Below, in pieces: positions 53,028 through 62,591 of a stretch of 64,000 nt of DNA. A program made the translations under genes and the position numbers. Source of the DNA: Halieaceae bacterium UBA6060 (GTDB lineage: Bacteria > Pseudomonadota > Gammaproteobacteria > Pseudomonadales > Halieaceae). The notes beneath the pieces are model-generated. The model was not told the DNA's origin and did no database searches. It worked only from the letters and a program-made list of their open reading frames with translations. Positions within the stretch are counted from its first letter, which is position 1, and every line of letters starts with the position of its first letter. Location: positions 7,733-71,732 of the forward strand of contig DIYG01000020.1 in NCBI GenBank assembly GCA_002428935.1, given 5' to 3'.

Positions 53028-54464
53028 CTATAGATAGGGAGCAAACAAACGCGCAAAGCTGTCGCGCAACTTAACCACCAACGGACGTCCGTCCATGCCG
53101 GCTAGCGTGGCCGGGGTCGATCGGGCCCTGGCCTCTTCGAAATGCTGTATGAGAGTACCGACGAATTCCTGGTCGAATAGTTCGAGGTTGAATTCAAAGT
53201 TCAGTCGCAAACTCCGGGCATCAAAATTCCCAGACCCAACGACCGCATAAAAGCTGTCGACAATGAAAAGCTTGGAATGGTTGAAAGGCGCAGGTTGGCG
53301 ATAAACCTGTACGCCGTGTTCGAGTACCTGCCAGAGCATGGCATCGGTAGCCCAGCTAACGAAGGGCAGATTGCTTTCTTTCGGTAAAACGACCTCGACC
53401 TTCACGCCGCGCAGAGCGGCCGCGTTTAGACTGGCTATGAGCTCGCGATCCGGTACGAAGTAGGGCGTCATGATTCGCACACTTTCCATGGCGGCGTTGA
53501 TCGCGCCCATGTACATCCAACGCAGTTTCTCGAAATCCTCATTTGGCCCGTCGATGATCACTCGTGCCCAGAGGTCACCCACGGACGGTAGTTCCAGGGG
53601 TTCGGTCCGCAAATGTTTAGCGCCCGTCGCGAAGGACCAGTCTTCCAAAAATGCTTGCTCAATGTCGGCCACGACCGGCCCGGTAACCTTGAAGTGAAGG
53701 TCCAGTGCTTTCTCTGGATTGTCGTTGGCCTCGGCGAGGTGCCGAACACCGATATTCATCCCCCCCGTGAAGGCCAGCTTGCCGTCCACGACCATGATTT
53801 TCCGGTGGTTTCGCAGATTGACATGACGAAACCAGCGCCAGCGATCCCAGGGCATAAATCTGGCGCTTGGAACCCCTTTTTTGTTCAGCAAGCTGCTGAT
53901 ACGCGGTCGTGAGTACGTCTCACCAATCCCATCGACAAGCACTTTGACATCGATACCTCGCTCCACAGCCTCAGCGAGGGTGTCGACAAACTCACGACCC
54001 ACGCGATCGCTATCAAAGATGTAGGTGCACAGGGCGATAGAGTTCTGGGCGTTGCGGATTGCCTGGAGCATGGCGGGGTAGGCCTGTTCACCATTGACCA
54101 GTAACTCGACAAGATTGCCCTGAATGAACTTACGCCGCGTTACCTTGCGTGCCAGCCGGGTGAATCCGAAGTGCTCCGAAGGCCAACCCGCGGTTACCGT
54201 CGGATCATCGAGGTCACTGTTGTCCGGCTGGGGCCATTTCCGACGAAGGTGTTGCGCCTTTGCTTCGATACGGTTCACACCGAACATCCCGTAGATCAAT
54301 GCGCCGATTCCCGGGAGCAGGAGACAGACGACGATCCAGCACAGTGCGGAACGCGGGTCTCGTTTCCACAGCAGCGCATGTCCGGCCCCGACTACTGAAA
54401 TCAATAGCGCCAATGCCGAAAGGGCCATCAAGCCGAAGCTGCTTGCAAAGTCGACGAATACCAT
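53028..54464 (-). CDS. cardiolipin synthase
   Basis: 478 residues: two N-terminal membrane helices (SFGLMALSALALLISVVGAGHALLW-type and ALCWIVVCLLLPGIGALIYGMFG), then two phospholipase D domains. The HKD sites are HRKIMVVDGKLAFTGGMNIG near residue 220 and HSKLFIVDSFYAVVGSGNFDARSL near residue 394. The enzyme joins two phosphatidylglycerols (or PG and PE) into cardiolipin at the inner membrane. It matches the ClsA layout in length and helices. It is followed by nothing on its strand and sits downstream of a patatin gene, so membrane lipid turnover links the two. Confidence 0.93.
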   Translation of the reverse strand: MVFVDFASSFGLMALSALALLISVVGAGHALLWKRDPRSALCWIVVCLLLPGIGALIYGMFGVNRIEAKAQHLRRKWPQPDNSDLDDPTVTAGWPSEHFGFTRLARKVTRRKFIQGNLVELLVNGEQAYPAMLQAIRNAQNSIALCTYIFDSDRVGREFVDTLAEAVERGIDVKVLVDGIGETYSRPRISSLLNKKGVPSARFMPWDRWRWFRHVNLRNHRKIMVVDGKLAFTGGMNIGVRHLAEANDNPEKALDLHFKVTGPVVADIEQAFLEDWSFATGAKHLRTEPLELPSVGDLWARVIIDGPNEDFEKLRWMYMGAINAAMESVRIMTPYFVPDRELIASLNAAALRGVKVEVVLPKESNLPFVSWATDAMLWQVLEHGVQVYRQPAPFNHSKLFIVDSFYAVVGSGNFDARSLRLNFEFNLELFDQEFVGTLIQHFEEARARSTPATLAGMDGRPLVVKLRDSFARLFAPYL

Positions 54465-54523
54465 GGGTGTTGGTTACCAATTACCGCTTGGAAAGTGCAT
54501 AACTAGCGTGTTTCGAAGTTGCT

Positions 54524-55360
54524 TCAAGACTGGCGATTTGCCTCTTGTAGGCACCGTTCCAGTTCTCGGCGTAGTTGGTCCGCTGCAGGCGCGGCCTGTG
54601 CGAATATCTTCGGGGCCTCGTAGAACTCCAATAGAAGAACATCCACAAGATTTGGGCAAATGTAGATGTCTGGCGGTCGCGCTTCCATCTTCTGGCGCAG
54701 GATGGATTTCTGCATGATTTGAAATGAGTTGAACACCGATTCCTGCAAAGAAGGGATCAGGTCTTTACTCTCGGTCCGGCTTCCCAGGACGTCGATCGCT
54801 ATGGTGATATCGCAGTCGTCCATTACCAGATCGTAGGGGACGGGGTTGGTGAGACCGCCATCGACGAGGACCCGTCCGTCGACAACGGCCGGTTCCAAGA
54901 CCCCTGGCAGTGCGATACTCGCGTGAACGCCTGAGCGTATGGTGCCGGATTCAAGGACAACCTCTGTGCGACGCCAGAAGTCGGAGGCAACGACCTGGAC
55001 TGGGATAGACAAGTCCTCGAAGTTCGCGACCTGTACATATCTCATCAGGTCATCCAGAGCCGCATCAGCTTTTAGCAAACTGCCACCCTTCCAATTGACG
55101 TTGGTGAGCTGCAACCAGGTAAAGATGTTTCTCATGGCCTCGATGAAGCCGCTGCTTTCTTCGTTCGAGATATTCTGAAACTCCTCTCGGAGCGTCCGCC
55201 CACTGATGCCCGATGCGTACATGACGCCGATGATCGCACCTATGCTGGTGCCGACGATGCGACTCGGTTTGAGTCCAAATTCGTCAATCACTTCGAGCAT
55301 GCAGATATGCGCTAACCCTTTGGCGCCACCTCCACCGAGAGCCAGTCCGATGCGGGTCAC
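54524..55360 (-). CDS. patatin-like phospholipase (RssA type)
   Basis: 278 residues. The oxyanion glycine run reads ALGGGGAKGLAH (residues 7-18), the nucleophile Ser39 is in VGTSIGAI, and the catalytic Asp is in VLVDGGLTNPVPYDLV near residue 167. These are the Ser-Asp dyad marks of bacterial patatins, which cleave acyl chains from phospholipids. A late acidic block with DIYICPNLVDVLLLEFY is typical of the RssA branch. It is 59 bases upstream of the cardiolipin synthase gene on the same strand, so they may share a transcript. Confidence 0.9.
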   Translation of the reverse strand: MTRIGLALGGGGAKGLAHICMLEVIDEFGLKPSRIVGTSIGAIIGVMYASGISGRTLREEFQNISNEESSGFIEAMRNIFTWLQLTNVNWKGGSLLKADAALDDLMRYVQVANFEDLSIPVQVVASDFWRRTEVVLESGTIRSGVHASIALPGVLEPAVVDGRVLVDGGLTNPVPYDLVMDDCDITIAIDVLGSRTESKDLIPSLQESVFNSFQIMQKSILRQKMEARPPDIYICPNLVDVLLLEFYEAPKIFAQAAPAADQLRRELERCLQEANRQS

Positions 55361-55947
55361 GGATAACTCCTCAGCTGATGTGGGGCCGTGAAATTGCCAT
55401 GGAAAGGGGGTCCCACGAGTTGTTTACCTCTGAATTCGCAGTCGTAGATGAGCACTAGACGACAGATTGCCGCAAGCTCAGTGCTGTCTTGGTCACGATC
55501 GATGACACAGGTGGGCACAAAGAGAAACAGTTTGCCTATGATAAATCAGCGAGCTATGAAGAGTCCGCTTCGATAGCGAAAAGGCAGCTTTTCCAGGGCA
55601 CATGCAACGATTGCCCTTTGGCCAAAAATCATCAATTGCGATGGCTACATTGGCCTATCACGGGCGGTCACGGTACGCGATGGAGCCTCTCGATTCCGAC
55701 GAAATCTGGGTGCTCTCTGTTAATGGTAAAGACAGTTAGGGTATTCTCGCTGCCGGGCTTGCGGTACCCAACTCATCTATTACCGTGGCCATTCGCGATC
55801 TATTGAATCCAAAGGTCGTCGCCGAACAACGTAGCGATACCCTGAGGAGGGTGACCCACAACAACGATGGGCCACGTATTTCCACTTCATCGCTTAGAAC
55901 TTCAGGCTTTTCTTTAACCTCGTGCCCTCGGGCACTAATGGACTTGT
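55361..55947. other. intergenic stretch without supported gene
   Basis: About 590 bases between the patatin and the following hydrolase. Several frames of 60-105 codons exist, but none looks conserved and none has a good ribosome site. It appears less GC-rich than its surroundings, and may hold decayed sequence or the hydrolase promoter. Confidence 0.5.
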
Positions 55948-56916
55948 ATGAATACCCAGGCAACCCCGGTACCTGATCTTGAAAGAGAGTTACCACCCGA
56001 CGCGCACGACGTTCCCTCTTGGCTGGAGAGGGCTTTACTGGTCCCCAGGGAAGAAGGCTGGGTAAAGTCCGGTGGTAGCGATATTCATTACTTCCGTTGG
56101 GGGAAGCCAGAGAAGCCCGGCCTATTATTGATACATGGGTTTCTCGCCCACTCCCGTTGCTTTGCGTTTATTGCACCGTTTTTGGCCCAGGACTATCACG
56201 TGGTGGCCTTTGATCTATCGGGAATGGGTGACTCGGGTGTCCGTGACTCCTATCCCGATGCAGTTCGCGCTGCCGAGGTGGAAGACGTAGCGCGGGCGAC
56301 GGGTTTGTTCACCCACGAGGTCAAACCCATCGTCATTGCCCATTCCTATGGAGGGCATGTTGCGTTGACGGCTATGCAGCACAGCCATGCCCTGTTTGGT
56401 GGCCTCATTATTTGCGACCTGATGGTGTTGCGTCCGGAACGGCTCAGGGCCCACTTCGCCACGGAAGAACCCCTGCGCTCTGACAGAAGTCGTCCCAATC
56501 GCGTTTACCCGGATTACGAATCGGCCAGGGCCCGCTTTAGGTTGTCGCCACCCCAGCCTGTCACCGTCCCCAGCTTGTTCGACTATATGGCCCATCACTC
56601 CCTAAAGCGGGTGGAAGATGGCTGGACCTGGAAATTTGATATCAGCGTATTCGAGAGTGACTTTGGCGTTAATGAGCGCATGTTGAAACAGGGTGAAACG
56701 ATCGCTACCACGCCCGGGCGCAAAGCGGTCGTGTATGGGCAAGATAGCGTGCTCTTCGATGATGATTCCGCCGCTTATCTTCGCGAGTGCGGCGCCGCGA
56801 ATGTACCCATCATCGGTATTCCCGGGGCCCGGCATCACCTTATGTTGGATGAACCCATCGCCTTTGTAAGTGTGCTGCGCTCGGTGTTGGCGCAGTGGGC
56901 AGCCGAGGACAATTAG
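55948..56916 (+). CDS. alpha/beta hydrolase
   Basis: 322 residues with no signal peptide. The oxyanion strand reads LLLIHGFLAHSRCFAFIAP, the strand AFDLSGMGDSGVRD, and the nucleophile elbow IVIAHSYGGHVALTAMQ. The acid is in YGQDSVLFDDDS and the His in GARHHLMLDEP. It belongs to the large epoxide hydrolase/haloalkane/esterase group; the substrate is unknown. The start is ATG 55948. It lies 94 bases before the response regulator. Confidence 0.84.
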   Translation: MNTQATPVPDLERELPPDAHDVPSWLERALLVPREEGWVKSGGSDIHYFRWGKPEKPGLLLIHGFLAHSRCFAFIAPFLAQDYHVVAFDLSGMGDSGVRDSYPDAVRAAEVEDVARATGLFTHEVKPIVIAHSYGGHVALTAMQHSHALFGGLIICDLMVLRPERLRAHFATEEPLRSDRSRPNRVYPDYESARARFRLSPPQPVTVPSLFDYMAHHSLKRVEDGWTWKFDISVFESDFGVNERMLKQGETIATTPGRKAVVYGQDSVLFDDDSAAYLRECGAANVPIIGIPGARHHLMLDEPIAFVSVLRSVLAQWAAEDN

Positions 56917-57010
56917 CGAGTACACCCCCTAAATCCGGACCTTGTCGCCGGACGCTGGAAGGTATAAGAAAGAGTCTGGATAGAAGTTACTCGAGTTTCA
57001 ACCTCAGGCT

Positions 57011-57661
57011 ATGGTCGCTGAGCAACAGCTTTGTCATGGTTTGGTGGTGGACGACCACACCGACGCTCTCAATTGGGTCCGCATGTCTTTGCGAGAGGCG
57101 TTTCCCCATATCAGCGTGGTCACGGCGCAGTCCGTGGCCGAGGCCAACGCTCAAATCGATGAGCGTGTACCTGATATCGCGATTATTGACCTGGGCTTGC
57201 CCGATGGCACGGGTATTGATCTGATTCAGCGCATCTTTGATACAAACGACTGCACCTATCGCATTGTGAGCACGGTGTTTGCCGATGATCGCCATATCTT
57301 CGACGCCCTGCGTGCCGGCGCACAGGGTTATGTGCTCAAAGATGATTCGCAACAGGAACTCGTCAACATGTTGCGAGGGATTACCCAGGGATTTCCTCCG
57401 CTTTCGCCGTCCATCGCCAGTCGTGTTCTTGCTCACTTTCACGCACCATCGGAACCCACGGTGAAGCTAACGCCGCGGGAAACGGACGTATTGACGCTTT
57501 TGGCCCAGGGCCACAGCGTTAAAGGTGTCGCCGGTTTGCTGGACCTAACTCCCAGTACCACTGCGACCTATGTGAAAAACATCTACCAGAAGCTCAACGT
57601 GAACAATCGCGCTGAAGCCACGGTGGAGGCAGGGCGCCGAAGGCTTATCGATCTTGCCTAG
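57011..57661 (+). CDS. LuxR/NarL-family response regulator
   Basis: 216 residues. The receiver domain has the acidic pair VVDDHTDALN and the phosphorylated Asp60 in IAIIDLGLPDGTGIDL, then the conserved Thr/Ser in IVSTVFADD and the Lys in GYVLKDDS. The C-terminal HTH reads LTPRETDVLTLLAQGHSVKGVAGLLDLTPSTTATYVKNIYQKLNVNNR, the LuxR type. Its stop overlaps the start of the histidine kinase, which is certainly its partner. The adjacent VPLPA-type exported protein is a candidate target. Confidence 0.93.
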   Translation: MVAEQQLCHGLVVDDHTDALNWVRMSLREAFPHISVVTAQSVAEANAQIDERVPDIAIIDLGLPDGTGIDLIQRIFDTNDCTYRIVSTVFADDRHIFDALRAGAQGYVLKDDSQQELVNMLRGITQGFPPLSPSIASRVLAHFHAPSEPTVKLTPRETDVLTLLAQGHSVKGVAGLLDLTPSTTATYVKNIYQKLNVNNRAEATVEAGRRRLIDLA

Positions 57662-59453
57662 GCACGGCTACCGGATTTCCCGACCCCTGCGATGCCAGGG
57701 CCTGGGACTCCTATTCTTAGGGACGCTGCTCATCGCATTACCGTCTAGCAGCCATGCGCAAGACTGGTGGCAGGTGATGGAGGCTGACTTTCAGCATAGC
57801 GATGGAAGTCAGCCACCTACGGAAGGGGAGTGGCGTCGGGTTACGTTGCCTGATCAGTGGATAAAGGATCTACGCTGGGAACAGGGACTACTGGGTTGGT
57901 ATCGTGTAGCGCTTCCCGACACCTTTCCCGATGGGCTTCAGGCCCTCTATCTTCAACGTATCTCAACCAATGTCCGCGTGTTTCTTAACGAGCACTACCT
58001 GGGTTCCGGTGGCTCCTTTGAAGAGCCTGTGTCTCGAAACATGCATCGACCGTTGTTTTTCAGCCTGCCAAATACGGCACTGAAGTCGTCAGAAAACTAT
58101 CTCTACCTCCAACTGCGGGTTTACCCCGGCTACGCCCATCTGGGTGCGGCGAGGATAGGTGCAGAGGAAGTGCTGCGTCCGACCTTTGAGCGGCAGCGAT
58201 TTATCCAAACAACCTTGAGTCAGATTGTGTTTTCCATCTCTCTCCTGTGTGGACTGGTAGCCCTGCTATTCGGTTTGGTCCTGGAGCGTCGATCCACCAA
58301 CTTCTTTTTTGCCCTCACGACCTTAAGTTGGTCCCTGTACTGTTTGAACCTGTTTGTGCGAGATATACCCTTTAGCGCGAAGAACTGGTGGGCACTGATT
58401 CACAGCAATCTGGAATGGGCCGGTGTGTTCCTGTTTCTCTTTTGCCACCGATTGCTTGGAGTAAAACGGCCTTGGCTGGAAGCCCTATTGGTGACCTTCG
58501 CCGTAGTGGCCACGCTGACCTATCTCTACATAGATTTGGTGATGGTGAACTACGTTGCGCGGCGTTTTCACTTCGTCACTCTGGGCATCGCGGTATACCT
58601 TACCCTTTGGTTGGGCTGGCGCTTTTTCCGCCGCGGTCAGGGCGAAGCGGGTCTGGTGGGAGGTTGCTTGATCGCCGTGGTCATTCTCGGCGCGAACGAT
58701 CTTATCCGGCAAACGGTACCCATCGATTCGCCGGACTGGCAAACGCCGTTCTATCTACTGCAGTTTGGAGCGCCGGCCATGTTCCTCATTCTGGTGTGCT
58801 ACCTCCTCTGGCGGTACAGCCAGGTGATGCATGCGGAGCAAGAGGCGGTGGCGCAGGTGGGTGCGGCGAAGCTTGATGAGCGTGAACGGGTGTACCGCGA
58901 TCTTCACGACGATCTTGGCGCGAAGTTACTCACTATGTTTTACCGGGCACCCAATGATGATCAGCGCCAGCTTGCAAAGGACATGCTCGGCGACCTGCGT
59001 TCCATTGTCAGCAGTCCCACGGCGGGTAGCGAAGCCTTGAGCGACTTGTTTGGGCGTATCAAAGCCGAGGTGATTAATCGCTGCGAACTCGCAAACCTTG
59101 AGCCTGTCGTGCGCTTGCCTCGATCCTCGGCCCACGAGGTACCTTCAGAAGTCTCCAATCATCTGTTGAAAATCATTCGAGAGTTGCTGAACAACAGCAT
59201 TAAACATGCGAATGCCTCCCAGGTGACGCTTCACGGGCAGATCGAGAAACACCGACTCCGCCTCTGCTACGCAGACGATGGAGAGGGTGACGCAGAGCAA
59301 GGGACCGTCGGCCCCGGAAAAACTGCTAGCAAAGGACTTGGGCTCCAGGGTATCCGCCGGCGAGTTATGGAACTATCCGGCAAGGTCGAATTCAGCCCAC
59401 CGCCTGGTGCCCGTTGCCTAATCGATATTCCCCTGCCGCCTCCCGCACCCTAA
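57654..59453 (+). CDS. 7TMR-DISM-like sensor histidine kinase (HisKA_3 type)
   Basis: About 599 residues. A signal peptide (LGLLFLGTLLIALPSSSHAQD) is followed by a periplasmic galactose-binding-like domain (residues 35-175, RISTNVRVFLNEHYLGSGG). Next come seven membrane helices (190-395), then the kinase: phosphorylated His418 in ERVYRDLHDDLGAKLL, the N-box in ELLNNSIKHANAS and the G-box GKTASKGLGLQGIRRRV. This HisKA_3 type pairs with LuxR-like regulators. It starts at a TTG overlapping the regulator stop by eight bases. The periplasmic domain suggests sensing of a carbohydrate. Confidence 0.9.
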   Translation: MPRHGYRISRPLRCQGLGLLFLGTLLIALPSSSHAQDWWQVMEADFQHSDGSQPPTEGEWRRVTLPDQWIKDLRWEQGLLGWYRVALPDTFPDGLQALYLQRISTNVRVFLNEHYLGSGGSFEEPVSRNMHRPLFFSLPNTALKSSENYLYLQLRVYPGYAHLGAARIGAEEVLRPTFERQRFIQTTLSQIVFSISLLCGLVALLFGLVLERRSTNFFFALTTLSWSLYCLNLFVRDIPFSAKNWWALIHSNLEWAGVFLFLFCHRLLGVKRPWLEALLVTFAVVATLTYLYIDLVMVNYVARRFHFVTLGIAVYLTLWLGWRFFRRGQGEAGLVGGCLIAVVILGANDLIRQTVPIDSPDWQTPFYLLQFGAPAMFLILVCYLLWRYSQVMHAEQEAVAQVGAAKLDERERVYRDLHDDLGAKLLTMFYRAPNDDQRQLAKDMLGDLRSIVSSPTAGSEALSDLFGRIKAEVINRCELANLEPVVRLPRSSAHEVPSEVSNHLLKIIRELLNNSIKHANASQVTLHGQIEKHRLRLCYADDGEGDAEQGTVGPGKTASKGLGLQGIRRRVMELSGKVEFSPPPGARCLIDIPLPPPAP

Positions 59454-59537
59454 TTTTCATCCCCCCTATACAGGGACTGTTGGAGACTCGTTGGTCCTTG
59501 GTAATTTTTTTGTCCTTGTGGGATGGAGGGGCAAAAG

Positions 59538-60500
59538 ATGCTTCGAAGGAAACTGGTCGCTGCGGCGGCGACGGGAATACTAGCTACGGGTGTCGCCAAC
59601 GCCGGCGTGATCACCCAAAATTTTGACTCGCCGGGTTCAAGCTATGTAGGACAAAAGCTGCCGAGCCCAGCTTTTGGTGTTTTTCCTCAGAACCCGGGAC
59701 CAGCGCCGACCGTGAATGCTGGCGATGCGAATAGCGATGGTCAGTACCTGCAGCTTAAGGATGGCACGCGCCGCGCCTTTACCACTACGGCGTTTGATGC
59801 GGTAGGCACAGAGGCCTACAGCCGTATTGCGGGGAGTTTTGATTTTCGCCTTACCTGTCTCGGAGCGCGTACAGGTTTTGCTGGCGGGGGCTGCGCCGAT
59901 GGGTTTGCGTTTTCCTTCTTGGATACGGCCGTCTATGGCGCTTCTGGTCAGGCTTCGTCCATCGTAGATGGGGACATAGCGATCAGCGAAGGATCTGACA
60001 TCGCGCGATACAGCGATGGCCAGCCCCTAAGAAACGGTCTGTCCATCGGGTTAGCCATATTTGCGCCACCGCCGGCCTTAAACACCGGAGGCTTCTGGGT
60101 TTCCGATGGTGATCGAGGTGCGGGATTCATCGCAAACAACCCGGGGGTTGATATGGTTACCGGCGTGAACAGCAGTCGCGGTCGGTTTCTCTCCCTGAAC
60201 TTTGATGCAAATTTTGAAACAGATTTGCTATCGCTCTCGGTGGTAGATGGAGCTTCGGTAACCACGGTGTTTGATAACGCCGATATCTCCTTCCTGGGCC
60301 TTGACGCGTACAACAGCAGGTTAGCGTTTGGCACTCGCTCGGGGGACGCAGGGCTGTTTGTGGATACGGACAATATCAATATCCGCTTCACCCCCCAGTC
60401 ACCGGCAGCCGCTGTTCCTCTGCCTGCAACTCTGCCCATGTTTCTATCGGGCCTGTTTCTCATGCGTCGCCTGCGCTACGGCGCTGGGTCCGACGCCTAG
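59538..60500 (+). CDS. exported protein with VPLPA-type C-terminal sorting signal
   Basis: 320 residues. A signal peptide (LVAAAATGILATGVANAG) leads to a lectin-like beta-sandwich with GSFDFRLTCLGARTGFAGGGCADGFAFSFLD and SLSVVDGASVTTVFDNADISF. The C-terminus is a sorting tag: VPLPATLPMFLSGLFLMRRLR, that is VPLPA, a hydrophobic helix and an Arg-rich end. PEP-CTERM tags of this kind are cut by an exosortase and often found in biofilm or exopolysaccharide proteins. No exosortase is in the window. The start at 59538 follows GGAGGGG. A strong hairpin follows. Confidence 0.8.
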   Translation: MLRRKLVAAAATGILATGVANAGVITQNFDSPGSSYVGQKLPSPAFGVFPQNPGPAPTVNAGDANSDGQYLQLKDGTRRAFTTTAFDAVGTEAYSRIAGSFDFRLTCLGARTGFAGGGCADGFAFSFLDTAVYGASGQASSIVDGDIAISEGSDIARYSDGQPLRNGLSIGLAIFAPPPALNTGGFWVSDGDRGAGFIANNPGVDMVTGVNSSRGRFLSLNFDANFETDLLSLSVVDGASVTTVFDNADISFLGLDAYNSRLAFGTRSGDAGLFVDTDNINIRFTPQSPAAAVPLPATLPMFLSGLFLMRRLRYGAGSDA

Positions 60501-60511
60501 GGGTTTTGGGG

Positions 60512-60535
60512 AAGGGCCGAGGTTTCTCGGCCCTT
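60512..60535. terminator. perfect hairpin after the VPLPA protein gene
   Basis: AAGGGCCGAG and CTCGGCCCTT pair fully around GTTT, 12 bases after the stop. There is no T-run. It probably ends the regulator-kinase-effector transcript. The rest of the gap to 60648 has only a GGGGCAAT tandem pair (60582-60597). Confidence 0.6.
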
Positions 60536-60647
60536 CGCCGCTTTACGCGGTTGGTTCCAGACACTTGCCAGTTTGATACATGGGGCAATGGGGCAATGGC
60601 GCATTGGCCGCGTCGGTCGCCCTGGGGGCTCCCAACTAGACATCTGA

Positions 60648-61469
60648 TCAGCTTCGCTTTACGCCGAACTTGTAGTTGTGCGACTCCTGGTGTTGGCCGT
60701 ACTTTGTACCCAGCAGGTCGAGGTCGAGCTCTTGGAAACGCGTCGTGATCCAGGCATCAGTTGTTATGGCGATTCCATACTCGTGCCAGCGTCCCGTATC
60801 GCCCCAGATGAAGCCGGCCTCGTCGAGCTGCGATGCGGCTTCATCGTGTGGTCCCAGAACCCCTTCGATCCACTTTCCCTTCCGATCACTGGCGTAGAAC
60901 TGATCCATATTGCTTCGCTCAAGGGTGGAAATGACAAGCACTCCGCGTGGGCCCAACACCCTCGCCAACTCACGCAGGGTAAAGCGCGCGGACTTCTCGG
61001 ACAGATGGCTAAACACAGAATTTGCAAAGACTACGTCGAACGCGCCATCCTCAAAGGGCAGCGTCTGCATGCTCGTAATCTGTTGATGGCGAATGCCAGG
61101 TAACAAGGTGTTGGCGCTTTCGACCAGGTCCCCATCGACATCGACCCCAACGATTCGCGAGCTGTCGAAGTAGTAGGGCAACAGGCGTGTCATGCGACCC
61201 CAACCACAGCCATAGTCCAGAACCGATAAGCTGCGGGTCATGTCGTCAGGTCGCGCCTCACGGATGCAGGAAAGCACGCAATCGAGTATGGAAAGCGCCC
61301 CATGCGCCGTGCCTTCCCCTTTCTGGCTATTGGTGACTATCTGTACGCTATCGTCGGGGAAGGGTATGAGGTCGGTTCTTTCGCCTCGCGCGTGGGCCAG
61401 ATACAACTCCCTCCATTCATCCTCCGAAAAGGACTGAACGACTCGGTCAAGCTTAGTTTGCTTGATCAT
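60648..61469 (-). CDS. class I SAM-dependent methyltransferase
   Basis: 273 residues. SAM loop VLDYGCGWGRMTRLLPYYF, acidic strand VVGVDVDGDLVESANTLL-like (IVGVDVDGD), FDVVFANSVFSHLSEKSARFTLRELARVLGPRGVLVIST as motifs II-III. This is the Methyltransf_11/25 pattern for small-molecule methylation; the substrate is not known. It overlaps the DUF427 gene by four bases. Confidence 0.88.
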   Translation of the reverse strand: MIKQTKLDRVVQSFSEDEWRELYLAHARGERTDLIPFPDDSVQIVTNSQKGEGTAHGALSILDCVLSCIREARPDDMTRSLSVLDYGCGWGRMTRLLPYYFDSSRIVGVDVDGDLVESANTLLPGIRHQQITSMQTLPFEDGAFDVVFANSVFSHLSEKSARFTLRELARVLGPRGVLVISTLERSNMDQFYASDRKGKWIEGVLGPHDEAASQLDEAGFIWGDTGRWHEYGIAITTDAWITTRFQELDLDLLGTKYGQHQESHNYKFGVKRS

Positions 61470-61747
61470 TCTGTAATCGACACGCCTCGCCAGAAAGCCA
61501 CGCGGCCTTTGATTTCCGCGGCCGCATCCTTTGGATTTTCGTAGTACCAGGCGGCATCTTTGTTTACCTCCCCATCCACATTAATCGACAGGTAGTTTGC
61601 GTCACCCTTCCAAGGGCAGTGGGTGCTGGTGTCGCTGGCTTCGAAGTACTCCTCGCAGATACTTGTCCTCGGAAAATAGTGATTGGATTCGACGATCACC
61701 GTGGCGTCGCTCTCTGCGACTACCGCGCCGTTCCAAATTGCTTTCAT
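61466..61747 (-). CDS. DUF427 domain protein
   Basis: 93 residues: KAIWNGAVVAESDATVIVESNHYFP, then STHCPWKGDANYLSI and AWYYENPKDAAAEIKGRVAFW, the family pattern. Function unknown; it is a small beta-rich protein. It overlaps the methyltransferase start and is probably cotranscribed with it. Confidence 0.9.
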   Translation of the reverse strand: MKAIWNGAVVAESDATVIVESNHYFPRTSICEEYFEASDTSTHCPWKGDANYLSINVDGEVNKDAAWYYENPKDAAAEIKGRVAFWRGVSITE

Positions 61748-61798
61748 AACTGCCTCGCTTGTTGTCGCCCAGAGTGGTTGGCGGCCCGGCCGTGAATC

Positions 61799-62491
61799 CT
61801 AATCCCCTTCGAACCAGCGGTAGACGGCCCCTGCCATTGCCGCTCCGACGATAGGTGCGAGCCAGAACAACCACAATTGCGATATGGCCCAATCCCCCTG
61901 AAAAATGGCCACACCGGTGCTTCGCGCGGGGTTCACGGAGGTGTTGGTGACCGGGATGCTAATGAGGTGGATCAGCGTTAACGCCAGGCCGATGGCAATT
62001 GGTGCAAAGCCTGCTGGAGCCCGCGTGTCCGTCGCCCCCAGAATGATCATCAGGAACATAAAGGTCATGACGATCTCCGTAGTTAGGGCAGCAACGAGGC
62101 CGTAGCCTCCCGGGGAGTGCTCTCCATAGCCGTTGGATGCAAAACCGGCGGTGACATCAAAGCCTGCCTGGCCGCTAGCAATGACAAAAAGCACGGCAGC
62201 TCCTGCAATACCTCCGGCCACTTGGGCCACGATATAGGGGCCTAATTCAGAGGCCGAGAAGCGACCACCGGACCACAGGCCTATGGATACGGCGGGATTT
62301 AGATGACAGCCTGAAATGTGGCCGATGGCAAAGGCCATGGTAAGCACCGTCAAGCCAAAAGCGAGGGACACGCCCAGCAGACCAATGCCAACATCTGGGA
62401 AGGCAGCGGCCAATACGGCGCTCCCGCAACCACCCAGTACTAACCAAAAGGTACCGATAAATTCTGCAGCGAGTTTCTTCGATAAATTCAT
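61799..62491 (-). CDS. aqpZ: aquaporin Z
   Basis: 230 residues, six membrane helices. The two pore motifs are HLNPAVSIGLWSGG and SVNPARSTGVAIF (NPA twice). The second loop has Arg after NPA, and aromatic/His residues of the selectivity filter appear as in water-specific AqpZ. It moves water across the inner membrane. It is divergent from the ArsR-type gene, 134 bases apart. Aquaporins next to ars genes can carry arsenite, but this one has AqpZ features rather than those of glycerol/arsenite channels. Confidence 0.93.
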   Translation of the reverse strand: MNLSKKLAAEFIGTFWLVLGGCGSAVLAAAFPDVGIGLLGVSLAFGLTVLTMAFAIGHISGCHLNPAVSIGLWSGGRFSASELGPYIVAQVAGGIAGAAVLFVIASGQAGFDVTAGFASNGYGEHSPGGYGLVAALTTEIVMTFMFLMIILGATDTRAPAGFAPIAIGLALTLIHLISIPVTNTSVNPARSTGVAIFQGDWAISQLWLFWLAPIVGAAMAGAVYRWFEGD

Positions 62492-62591
62492 TGCTTATCC
62501 CCTGATTATTATTTGCTTCGGTTTCGATACATCGATGGCATCATCTGGTGCATGCCCATACTAGCCCGAACGCGGAGCTTGGCAACAGTTG

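Noticed and set aside
55489..55806. 105-codon frame in the gap after the patatin; its first part faintly recalled small ATPase-inhibitor-like proteins
   Set aside because: The resemblance covers a few residues only, there is no ribosome site, and the second half is not protein-like.
60582..60597. Tandem GGGGCAAT repeat
   Set aside because: Only two copies; likely chance.
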